7,844 nucleotides of DNA from Hyphomicrobiales bacterium (GTDB lineage Bacteria > Pseudomonadota > Alphaproteobacteria > Rhizobiales > Beijerinckiaceae): contig JAQGKM010000354.1 in NCBI GenBank assembly GCA_028290125.1, positions 1 to 7,844 on the forward strand, read 5' to 3'. The position numbers and the translations under genes were made by a program. The notes under the pieces were generated by a model. That model was not told where the DNA came from. It did no database searches and was given only the letters and a program-made list of their open reading frames with translations. This document shows, one piece after another, positions 1 to 3,844 of the stretch (position 1 is its first letter; the number at the start of each line of letters is the position of its first letter).

Positions 1-255
1 CGCTATCCCTTCATCTCGCTGCGCAAGCGCTCGGCGGAAGGGTTCGGCTCGCTGTCGATCCAGCAGGGCGGACGCCAGGTGGAATATGAAGATCAGGATC
101 CGCGCATCCACCGCAAGTGGCTCGACGCCATCGACCGGTCGGGCGTGAAATCCGACATGGCCGACATCTTCGACGAGCCGAAGATCCGCGCGATGGACGT
201 CAGCAAGATGACGGGCCCGATCTACACGCCGCAGTCGATCGGCCCGGCGGTCTGA
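1..255 (+). CDS. C-terminal fragment of an unrecognised protein (5' end outside window)
   Basis: Frame 1 is open from the first base to the TGA at 253-255 and gives 84 residues with normal codon usage. The fragment starts RYPFISLRKRS, has a charged middle (EYEDQDPRIHRKW) and ends TGPIYTPQSIGPAV. There are no cysteines, no membrane segment and no signal sequence in the visible part, so it looks like the tail of a soluble cytoplasmic protein. I do not recognise the family and give no function. It converges on the small secreted-protein gene at 320-613; a strong hairpin at 271-308 lies just after its stop codon and probably ends its transcript. The reading frame is convincing; the identity is open. 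Confidence 0.75.
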   Translation, partial: RYPFISLRKRSAEGFGSLSIQQGGRQVEYEDQDPRIHRKWLDAIDRSGVKSDMADIFDEPKIRAMDVSKMTGPIYTPQSIGPAV

Positions 256-270
256 CGTCACGTGCAAACT

Positions 271-308
271 CCATCGTGTCACCTCCGCGAGAGGAGGCGA
301 CACGATGG
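271..308. terminator. Hairpin between convergent genes, probable bidirectional terminator
   Basis: CCATCGTGTC (271-280) pairs perfectly with GACACGATGG (299-308). After a single A/C mismatch, CCTCC (282-286) pairs with GGAGG (293-297), leaving a 6-base loop. That is 15 base pairs in total, placed between two converging stop codons (253-255 on + and 320-322 on -). There is no T-tract on either side, so classic intrinsic termination is not proven. A role in ending or protecting the 3' ends of both mRNAs is the likely one. Confidence 0.6.
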
Positions 309-319
309 GTGCTCATGCG

Positions 320-613
320 TCAGCGCATGCAGCGCGGATTGTTGCGGTTGACGCGGGCCGAGCAATTGATCGCGACGCGCTTGTGGCGCACGACACGGCG
401 CGCGCGGGCGTCATAACGCTGGCCGGCGCGGGTGCGACGCAGGCTGCGGTCGGAGCCGGGCGTGACGTCGCCGATGCAGCGCGGGTCCATGCCGCCGCCG
501 GTACCCTGACAGGTCGGCTCCAGATTGATGTTGGAACGCGGCCCTTGCGCCATCGCCTGCGTGGACATGATCGCGCTCGCGGCGATGAACGACAAAACGA
601 GAAGTTTCTTCAT
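320..613 (-). CDS. Small secreted protein with two CX10C cysteine pairs, unknown function
   Basis: 97 residues. The start at 613 is preferred over an in-frame ATG 11 codons upstream because it has an excellent ribosome binding site, AAGGAGG seven bases before the ATG, and because it places a clean signal peptide at the N-terminus: MKK, a hydrophobic core, and an AMA-Q cleavage site after about residue 22. The mature protein of about 75 residues is basic and Arg/Asn-rich in its second half. It has four cysteines, C35/C46 and C84/C95. Both pairs have exactly ten residues between them and both end in PRC, suggesting two small disulfide loops in the periplasm or outside the cell. The segment between them is strongly basic (RRTRAGQRYDARARR). 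I do not recognise a family. Its 5' end faces away from the hydrolase gene at 744, so the two are divergent. Confidence 0.75.
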   Translation of the reverse strand: MKKLLVLSFIAASAIMSTQAMAQGPRSNINLEPTCQGTGGGMDPRCIGDVTPGSDRSLRRTRAGQRYDARARRVVRHKRVAINCSARVNRNNPRCMR

Positions 614-743
614 GTGCGGTCCTCCTTGGGCGCCGTTTCCGGCCAAGCTTAAATGGGCGGAGCCGGGAAGGGTTCCGCACCAGGGCTTTACCTGACACCA
701 AGGGCGGACCTAGGCTGACGCCCTGTGCGCTCGGGAGGGGTTA

Positions 744-1439
744 ATGAAGATCTTGTCAGCCATCGTTCTGGCGCTGCTGCTGGCCGCGCCGCAGGCGTAC
801 GCCCAACAGGGGCAGGCCGTCGATCTGCCGGGCGGCCGCTCGCTGCTCATGCGGCCCAAGGCGCCGCAGGCGAGCCTCATCCTCATGCCGGGCGGCGCCG
901 GCTCGATCGGCGTCACGTCGGACGGCACGCTCACGCGCCTGAGAGGCAATTCGCTCGTACGGACCGCGGACGCCTTCCTGAAGCGCAATCTTGCGGTGCT
1001 GATCGTCGATGCCGACACGGACCTTCGCGCGGCGGTCGACTACATGGCGGCCATCAAGCGCCCGGTGATCGTCGCCGGCACCAGCCGCGGCACCTTGCGG
1101 GCGGCGGAAGGCATCGCCCGGGGCGCGCGGCCGGATCGCCTCGTGCTCACCTCGGGTTTCCTGTCGGCTGAGTCCGGCAATCCGCGTCAGAACGTGATGG
1201 CGATTCTCGGTTCGCCCGATCGGTTGCCGCCGACCCTCGTGGTGCATCACCGGCAGGACGCCTGCCGCCTCACCTTGCCGGCCGGCGTCGACCCATTCGT
1301 CAAATGGGCCGGTGGCCGCGCGCGCGTCACGTGGATCGATGGCGGGACGAGCGAAGGCGACCCGTGCGAGGCGTTCGCCCATCACGGGTTCAACGGCGTC
1401 GAGGGGCGCATGGTCGCGGCGGTGGCGGGATTTCGCTGA
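744..1439 (+). CDS. Exported alpha/beta-hydrolase family protein
   Basis: 231 residues. GGGAGGGG lies 3 bases before the ATG. A Sec signal peptide is visible at residues 1-20, ending AYA before QQGQ, so the enzyme should act in the periplasm. Alpha/beta-hydrolase landmarks appear in order: strand plus oxyanion-type turn LILMPGGAGSIG (about 45-56), nucleophile elbow G-T-S-R-G with Ser114, candidate acid Asp172 in HHRQDACR, and candidate catalytic His213 or His214 in AHHGFNG near the end. Cys174 and Cys208 could form a disulfide. The fold and triad follow family knowledge; the substrate (ester, thioester or other) cannot be read from the sequence. At 231 residues it is short, without an obvious large lid domain. 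Its stop codon lies only 3 bases from the end of the T-tract of a minus-strand terminator, so any plus-strand 3' UTR would be antisense to the candidate sRNA there. Confidence 0.85.
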   Translation: MKILSAIVLALLLAAPQAYAQQGQAVDLPGGRSLLMRPKAPQASLILMPGGAGSIGVTSDGTLTRLRGNSLVRTADAFLKRNLAVLIVDADTDLRAAVDYMAAIKRPVIVAGTSRGTLRAAEGIARGARPDRLVLTSGFLSAESGNPRQNVMAILGSPDRLPPTLVVHHRQDACRLTLPAGVDPFVKWAGGRARVTWIDGGTSEGDPCEAFAHHGFNGVEGRMVAAVAGFR

Positions 1440-1442
1440 GCG

Positions 1443-1476
1443 AAAAAAACAGCCGCCGGCGGAGCGCCTGGCGGCT
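1443..1476 (-). terminator. Intrinsic terminator, minus strand
   Basis: Read on the minus strand, AGCCGCC pairs with GGCGGCT (plus coordinates 1470-1476 and 1451-1457). The stem extends by GGC/GCC with one bulged base to about 10 pairs around a 5-base loop. It is followed one base later by seven T (complement of 1443-1449). This is the canonical rho-independent arrangement and clearly has minus-strand polarity. It ends either the candidate sRNA or a long 3' UTR of the gene at 1629-1910. Confidence 0.8.
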
Positions 1477-1532
1477 GAAGTCGGGGAGGAAACGCGCCAA
1501 GGGCGCAACACCAAGCTACGCCTCTCTTGCAG
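1443..1532 (-). ncRNA. Candidate trans-acting small RNA with anti-Shine-Dalgarno motif
   Basis: A transcript of about 90 nt can be drawn on the minus strand. A TATATT -10-like element (plus 1539-1544) predicts a start near 1532; I find no convincing -35. A compact hairpin GCGCC-CTT-GGCGC follows (1494-1506), then an apparently single-stranded GTTTCCTCCCC (complement of 1483-1493), then the terminator hairpin with its T7 tail. An exposed CCUCC-type anti-ribosome-binding-site stretch next to a terminator is a known layout of alphaproteobacterial sRNAs (families with UUUCCUCCC or CCUCCUCCC loops). No convincing protein is encoded here. The alternative is a long 3' UTR of the upstream minus-strand gene, possibly processed into an sRNA. 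I cannot assign it to a named Rfam family from memory with certainty. Confidence 0.5.
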
Positions 1533-1533
1533 G

Positions 1534-1558
1534 GACACAATATAGAAAGCCTTGTGTC
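1534..1558. promoter_or_regulatory. Inverted repeat GACACAA-N11-TTGTGTC overlapping the candidate sRNA -10 element
   Basis: GACACAA (1534-1540) and TTGTGTC (1552-1558) are perfect inverted copies separated by 11 bases. The AT-rich minus-strand -10-like TATATT (1539-1544) begins inside the left arm. Centre-to-centre spacing of 18 bp and the overlap with a -10 element suit a dimeric regulator site, but it could also be chance or an RNA hairpin. Confidence 0.35.
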
Positions 1559-1628
1559 GTGCGCATTGCTAAAGGCTGTTGCAAATACGTCATCGACTTT
1601 CGTCCGCGGCGCAACCGCGCACCACGTG

Positions 1629-1910
1629 TCACTTCCGCAACGGAAACGCACCTTCGAGCGAGGTGTAAAGGGCGTCGAGGGGCGGCATTGCGGCTTCGCT
1701 TTCGATCTTCTTTCGCTCCACGACGCAGTTCTGCAGAAACGGCCGCTGCACGTCGTTGTCGCGGTCCAGCCGGTGCGCCCATTTGATGAGTTCGCTCGCT
1801 TCCTCGGCGCTCGGGCGATCGACGATGAGTCGCTGCCAGACCAGCCCTTCGGGCGGGAAGGTGGCGAGACGCAGCTTGACGCGAAAAACGGTTCTGACCT
1901 TGCCTGTCAT
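1629..1910 (-). CDS. Conserved-looking small protein of unknown function (93 aa)
   Basis: 93 residues starting MTGKVRTVFRVKL. AAGGA stands 5 bases before the ATG at 1910, which decides the start; the frame stays open much further upstream but without a better site and across the divergent intergenic region. Composition is that of a normal soluble protein: a probable beta-rich N-terminus (residues 4-30), then a helix with an acidic start (PSAEEASELIKWAHRLDRD, about 33-51), a hydrophobic/basic stretch (FLQNCVVERKKIE) and a short C-terminal tail. There is one cysteine and no signal or membrane segment. I do not recognise the family. It is divergent from the DUF1330 gene (138 bp between starts). 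Its transcript runs toward the sRNA/terminator at 1443-1532, about 100 bases beyond its stop codon. Confidence 0.65.
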   Translation of the reverse strand: MTGKVRTVFRVKLRLATFPPEGLVWQRLIVDRPSAEEASELIKWAHRLDRDNDVQRPFLQNCVVERKKIESEAAMPPLDALYTSLEGAFPLRK

Positions 1911-1949
1911 GTCGATCCTTGATGATGTCCTGGCGCGCGCAGGATACGC

Positions 1950-1998
1950 CGGCCTGCAGGCCGATGCGAGCCGGCGCTTGCGAAGCGCTGCCGCGCTT
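1950..1998. repeat. Palindrome and alternating inverted repeats in a divergent intergenic region
   Basis: CGGCCTGCAGGCCG at 1950-1963 is a perfect 14-bp palindrome. It is followed by GCGCTT (1974-1979), AAGCGC (1983-1988) and GCGCTT (1993-1998). The middle copy can pair with either neighbour, giving two mutually exclusive hairpins. The elements lie between the divergent starts at 1910 and 2049, where operators would be expected. Function is not established, and short GC palindromes are common in GC-rich DNA. Confidence 0.35.
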
Positions 1999-2048
1999 GT
2001 CATGTTCCGCGCCGACGGCGGGCGTCCGCCGAGATCGAGGAGAGACCA

Positions 2049-2342
2049 ATGCCCAAGGGCTATATCATCGTGCGCGTCGACGTCAGTGATCCGGAAGCCT
2101 ATGCCCGCTACGCGGCGGCGACTCCCGAGGCCATGAAGAAGTACGGCGCAAAGCCGCTGGTGCGTGGCGGCCGCTACGAGGCCCTCGAGGGTTCGGCCCG
2201 CAGCCGCAATGTCGTGATGGAATTTGAAAGCTACGATCAGGCGAAGGCCTATTACAATTCGCCGGAATATCAGGCCGCCCGACAGAACCGCGTCGGCGCC
2301 GCCGAGGGCGAATTCCTGCTCGTCGAAGGGTTTGGCGACTGA
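2049..2342 (+). CDS. DUF1330 domain-containing protein
   Basis: 97 residues, the usual size of stand-alone DUF1330 proteins. The start is supported by GAGGAGAG four bases before the ATG. Family signatures are clear: the opening strand KGYIIVRVDVSDPEAYARYAAATPEA with its D-P-x-x-Y-x-x-Y pattern, then KYGAKPLVRGGRYEALEG (residues 31-48), the VVMEFESYDQAKAYYNSPEYQAARQNR helix region (55-81), and the closing strand EFLLVEGF. DUF1330 adopts a dimeric alpha/beta ferredoxin-like barrel, related to small antibiotic-biosynthesis-monooxygenase-like domains. Its biochemical role is not established, and nothing here (no fused domain, no clear operon partner) narrows it. It is cytoplasmic, with no signal peptide. 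A hairpin follows shortly after its stop. Confidence 0.93.
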   Translation: MPKGYIIVRVDVSDPEAYARYAAATPEAMKKYGAKPLVRGGRYEALEGSARSRNVVMEFESYDQAKAYYNSPEYQAARQNRVGAAEGEFLLVEGFGD

Positions 2343-2354
2343 ACCTTGCGCAGA

Positions 2355-2390
2355 GCGCCGCAATTTTGTGCGGTGCGAACCATAATTTTT
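2355..2390 (+). terminator. Probable terminator of the DUF1330 gene
   Basis: GCGCCGCA (2355-2362) pairs with TGCGGTGC (2369-2376), 8 pairs including one G-T, around a 6-base loop. It begins 12 bases after the DUF1330 stop. A run of five T follows at 2386-2390, nine bases beyond the stem, so the T-tract is farther away than in a canonical terminator. Confidence 0.45.
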
Positions 2391-2418
2391 GCATCGCAAT
2401 ATCGGCGGACAGGATTAT
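2389..2418 (+). promoter_or_regulatory. Weak candidate promoter for the 2499 small gene
   Basis: TTGCAT (2389-2394) and GATTAT (2413-2418) are separated by 18 bases, a partial match to a housekeeping -35/-10 pair (about 3/6 and 4/6). A start about 7 bases downstream would fall near 2425, exactly where the long stem-loop begins. That fit is suggestive, but the boxes alone are weak. Confidence 0.25.
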
Positions 2419-2424
2419 GGTCGT

Positions 2425-2469
2425 ATCACCGGCGGTTTCCTGCCCGTTTCCGGACGGGGCGCCGGTGAT
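2425..2469 (+). promoter_or_regulatory. Long stem-loop in the leader of the small membrane-protein gene
   Basis: ATCACCGGCG (2425-2434) pairs perfectly with CGCCGGTGAT (2460-2469). Inside it, CCCGT (2443-2447) pairs with ACGGG (2454-2458), giving a two-tier hairpin with an asymmetric internal loop (8 nt against 1). It ends 29 bases before the ATG at 2499. It could be a regulatory leader, an mRNA-stabilising element or a DNA-level site. It matches no riboswitch I can name. Confidence 0.5.
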
Positions 2470-2498
2470 GACATCCTCTTGCAGGGGGCTTGTTGCAC

Positions 2499-2633
2499 AT
2501 GACCCGCGTTTCAGAATTGGCCGGTCTGTTCGCCGCCGTTGCGGTTTTCCTCGGCACGCTGCTCGCAGCGCAAAGCCTCGTCGCACGTGATTCGCTCGAG
2601 CTCCGTGCCGAGCTCGTGGAGACGCTGGACTGA
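2499..2633 (+). CDS. Small single-pass membrane protein (44 aa), unknown function
   Basis: 44 residues from ATG 2499 to TGA 2631-2633. AGGGGG lies about 10 bases upstream, an acceptable though slightly distant ribosome binding site. Residues about 7-25 form one hydrophobic segment (LAGLFAAVAVFLGTLLAAQ). It is followed by an amphipathic, acidic C-terminal tail rich in Leu and Glu (RDSLELRAELVETLD). The third codon positions are mostly G/C, as in neighbouring real genes. A perfect 9-bp hairpin begins 10 bases after the stop, and a structured leader precedes the start, so the unit looks like a small independent transcript. The protein is probably inner-membrane, with the tail helix available for protein contact. 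No family is recognised. Confidence 0.55.
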   Translation: MTRVSELAGLFAAVAVFLGTLLAAQSLVARDSLELRAELVETLD

Positions 2634-2642
2634 AAACATCGA

Positions 2643-2665
2643 CGGGCCGGATCGCCTCCGGCCCG
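2643..2665. terminator. Hairpin between convergent genes, probable terminator
   Basis: CGGGCCGGA (2643-2651) and TCCGGCCCG (2657-2665) form a perfect 9-bp GC-rich stem with a 5-base loop. It lies between the stop of the 44-residue gene (2633) and the stop of the DoxX gene (2684), which converge. On the minus strand it is followed, after a few bases, by TTTT (complement of 2634-2637), so it fits best as the DoxX-side terminator. It may also serve the plus strand. Confidence 0.6.
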
Positions 2666-2683
2666 CATGCTCGCCCTAAAAGC

Positions 2684-3145
2684 TCAGAGTTCCTTGCCGA
2701 GCAGCCTGTCGAGAGACAGCGGCCCGCCGCCACGCAGCGCGATGGCGAAGCACATGACACCCCACAGCAGGGTGTATTCGTACCCGCGTGACAACCAGCC
2801 GAATCCGGAGCCCCAGTAGACCACGAAGGTCAGGAAGGCCATCTCGATGGCGTTGGCGGCCGCGAAGAAGCGCGTGAACAGTCCGAGCATGATGCAGATG
2901 CCGCCAACGCCCTCGACGAAGGTGAGGACGTAGGAGAGCGGCAAATTATAGGACGACAGATACGGGACGGTGACGTCGAGCTGCTTGGCTTGGGCCGTCA
3001 TGCCGCGCAGGATCTTGCCATAGCCATGATAGGCGAGGTTCCAGCCCACGCCGAGCCGCACCACCAGCCACGAAACCGGGATCATGCGTTCATAGAAGCC
3101 GCGCAGACCCGGGAATATGGGTGTTGGCTCGCGAGAATCGATCAT
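2684..3145 (-). CDS. DoxX family membrane protein
   Basis: 153 residues, normal for the family. The start at 3145 is chosen over an in-frame ATG 12 codons upstream because GGGAGGAAAC abuts it directly. Four membrane segments are visible: about 23-45 (PVSWLVVRLGVGWNLAYHGYG), 68-90 (LPLSYVLTFVEGVGGICIMLG), 93-113 and 121-138. The RLxxGWxxxxHGxxK-like first helix, the FVEGxGGIxxxLGLFTR turn and the GGGPLSLDRLLGKEL tail are typical DoxX features. Members are inner-membrane proteins of uncertain role; some have been linked to quinone-dependent or thiol redox reactions, and the name comes from the archaeal thiosulfate:quinone oxidoreductase subunit. The gene is divergent from the histone-like gene. 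Its ribosome binding site is fully complementary to the anti-Shine-Dalgarno segment of the candidate sRNA at 1443-1532, so it is a plausible target. Confidence 0.92.
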   Translation of the reverse strand: MIDSREPTPIFPGLRGFYERMIPVSWLVVRLGVGWNLAYHGYGKILRGMTAQAKQLDVTVPYLSSYNLPLSYVLTFVEGVGGICIMLGLFTRFFAAANAIEMAFLTFVVYWGSGFGWLSRGYEYTLLWGVMCFAIALRGGGPLSLDRLLGKEL

Positions 3146-3204
3146 GTTTCCTCCCTGATTTTTGCGACATTGGATAGCCAAGTCATCCAGGAAGTAAACA
3201 GCAG

Positions 3205-3233
3205 CAGCGCTGGCGTTTGATTATGACAGCGCT
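3205..3233. repeat. Direct repeat CAGCGCT x2, 22 bp apart, in a divergent promoter region
   Basis: CAGCGCT occurs at 3205-3211 and 3227-3233, a 22-bp period equal to about two helical turns. The core AGCGCT is itself palindromic. The copies sit between the divergent starts of the DoxX gene (3145) and the histone-like gene (3275). They could be paired operator half-sites, but the motif is short. Confidence 0.3.
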
Positions 3234-3274
3234 TTTGTCTAGCTGATGAGGGGTCAATGGCGTGAGGCGTGTCT

Positions 3275-3742
3275 ATGAAGAAGCCGAAAAAGACCCTGAA
3301 AGAGCTGAGCCGGATCGAAGCTGTGCTCTCAAAGCAGACCGCCCGCAGCGCCAAGCTGCTCGCCCGGCGCAAGTCGGGTGAAGAAGAAAACCCTGTGACA
3401 AGCGGTTATTATGAACGGATCGCCGCCCAGCACGCGAGCGCGCAGGCCGATCTGTCGGAAATCGTCCACCTCAGCGAGACGCTGTCGCGCCACGTGATGG
3501 AAGCCGACGCCGAGAAGGCCGCCAAGAAGGACGCGAAGGCCGCCAAGACAGCGCCGCGCAAGACGGCCGCTGCCAAGTCTGCACCGGCCAAGCCTTCACC
3601 GGCCAAGTCTGCACCGGCCAAGGCCGCGCCCGCAAAAACCCGTGCATCGAAGCCGTCCGCCAAGCCTGCCAAGGCCGCGGCGCCCAAGGCGCCGGCCAAG
3701 CGCGCTCCGCGCCGGTCTGCTGCGAAAGCCGCCGACGCCTGA
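3275..3742 (+). CDS. Histone H1-like Lys/Ala/Pro-rich protein with N-terminal helical domain
   Basis: 155 residues from ATG 3275, preferred over a GTG two codons upstream because GAGG then stands 7 bases before the start. There are two parts. Residues 1-75 form a charged, helix-prone domain with no prolines in the helices after the first few residues, probably a short coiled coil or helical bundle (LKELSRIEAVLSKQTARSAK, then YYERIAAQHASAQADLSEIV). Residues 80-155 are a disordered, strongly basic tail of AKxAP/AKPSP-type repeats ending KRAPRRSAAKAADA. Such tails occur in bacterial H1-like proteins (Hc1/Hc2, AlgP-like, many rhizobial proteins) and bind DNA or RNA non-specifically. A nucleoid-associated role is therefore likely but inferred. 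The gene carries an internal 15-bp tandem repeat. It is divergent from the DoxX gene and upstream, on the same strand, of the glycoside hydrolase. Confidence 0.8.
   Translation: MKKPKKTLKELSRIEAVLSKQTARSAKLLARRKSGEEENPVTSGYYERIAAQHASAQADLSEIVHLSETLSRHVMEADAEKAAKKDAKAAKTAPRKTAAAKSAPAKPSPAKSAPAKAAPAKTRASKPSAKPAKAAAPKAPAKRAPRRSAAKAADA
3572..3631 (+). repeat. 15-bp coding tandem repeat, four units
   Basis: Four consecutive 15-bp units at 3572, 3587, 3602 and 3617 encode AKSAP, AKPSP, AKSAP and AKAAP. Units 1 and 3 are identical (GCCAAGTCTGCACCG) and the others are diverged copies. Because 15 is a multiple of three, gain or loss of units would keep the frame, so tail length may vary between strains. 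Confidence 0.8.
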
Positions 3743-3844
3743 CCACCCATGCCTGCGGCGTGAAAAAAGCCGGAACTCTGGATCGGTATGCGCGCGGAGA
3801 CGTTGCGCAGCGAAACAGGCCGGCGCACGGCGCCCCGGAGGCAT

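Noticed and set aside
650..690. GGAAC on the minus strand upstream of the small secreted protein, as a general-stress (EcfG) -35 element
   Set aside because: No CGTT-type -10 occurs at 16-17 bases; the best AT-rich stretch (TTTAAG) does not match that sigma factor.
756..1538. A 260-codon minus-strand frame over the alpha/beta hydrolase gene
   Set aside because: Composition is dominated by Arg and Ala, there is no family motif, and it is antisense to a gene with signal peptide and catalytic motifs.
1382..1651. An 89-codon minus-strand frame covering the sRNA and terminator region
   Set aside because: It runs through the terminator into the hydrolase gene, has no ribosome binding site, and has odd Pro/Cys/Ala composition. 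RNA structure explains the region better.
2083..2760. A 225-codon minus-strand frame over DUF1330, the small membrane gene and the DoxX end
   Set aside because: It crosses three better-supported genes and two hairpins and has an Arg/Pro/Ser-rich composition.
3190..3218. GGAAG ... CGTT between DoxX and the histone-like gene as an EcfG promoter
   Set aside because: The last base of the -35 is wrong and the spacing is 19 bases.
3771..3812. GGAAC ... CGTT upstream of the glycoside hydrolase as an EcfG promoter
   Set aside because: The spacing is about 24 bases instead of 16-17.
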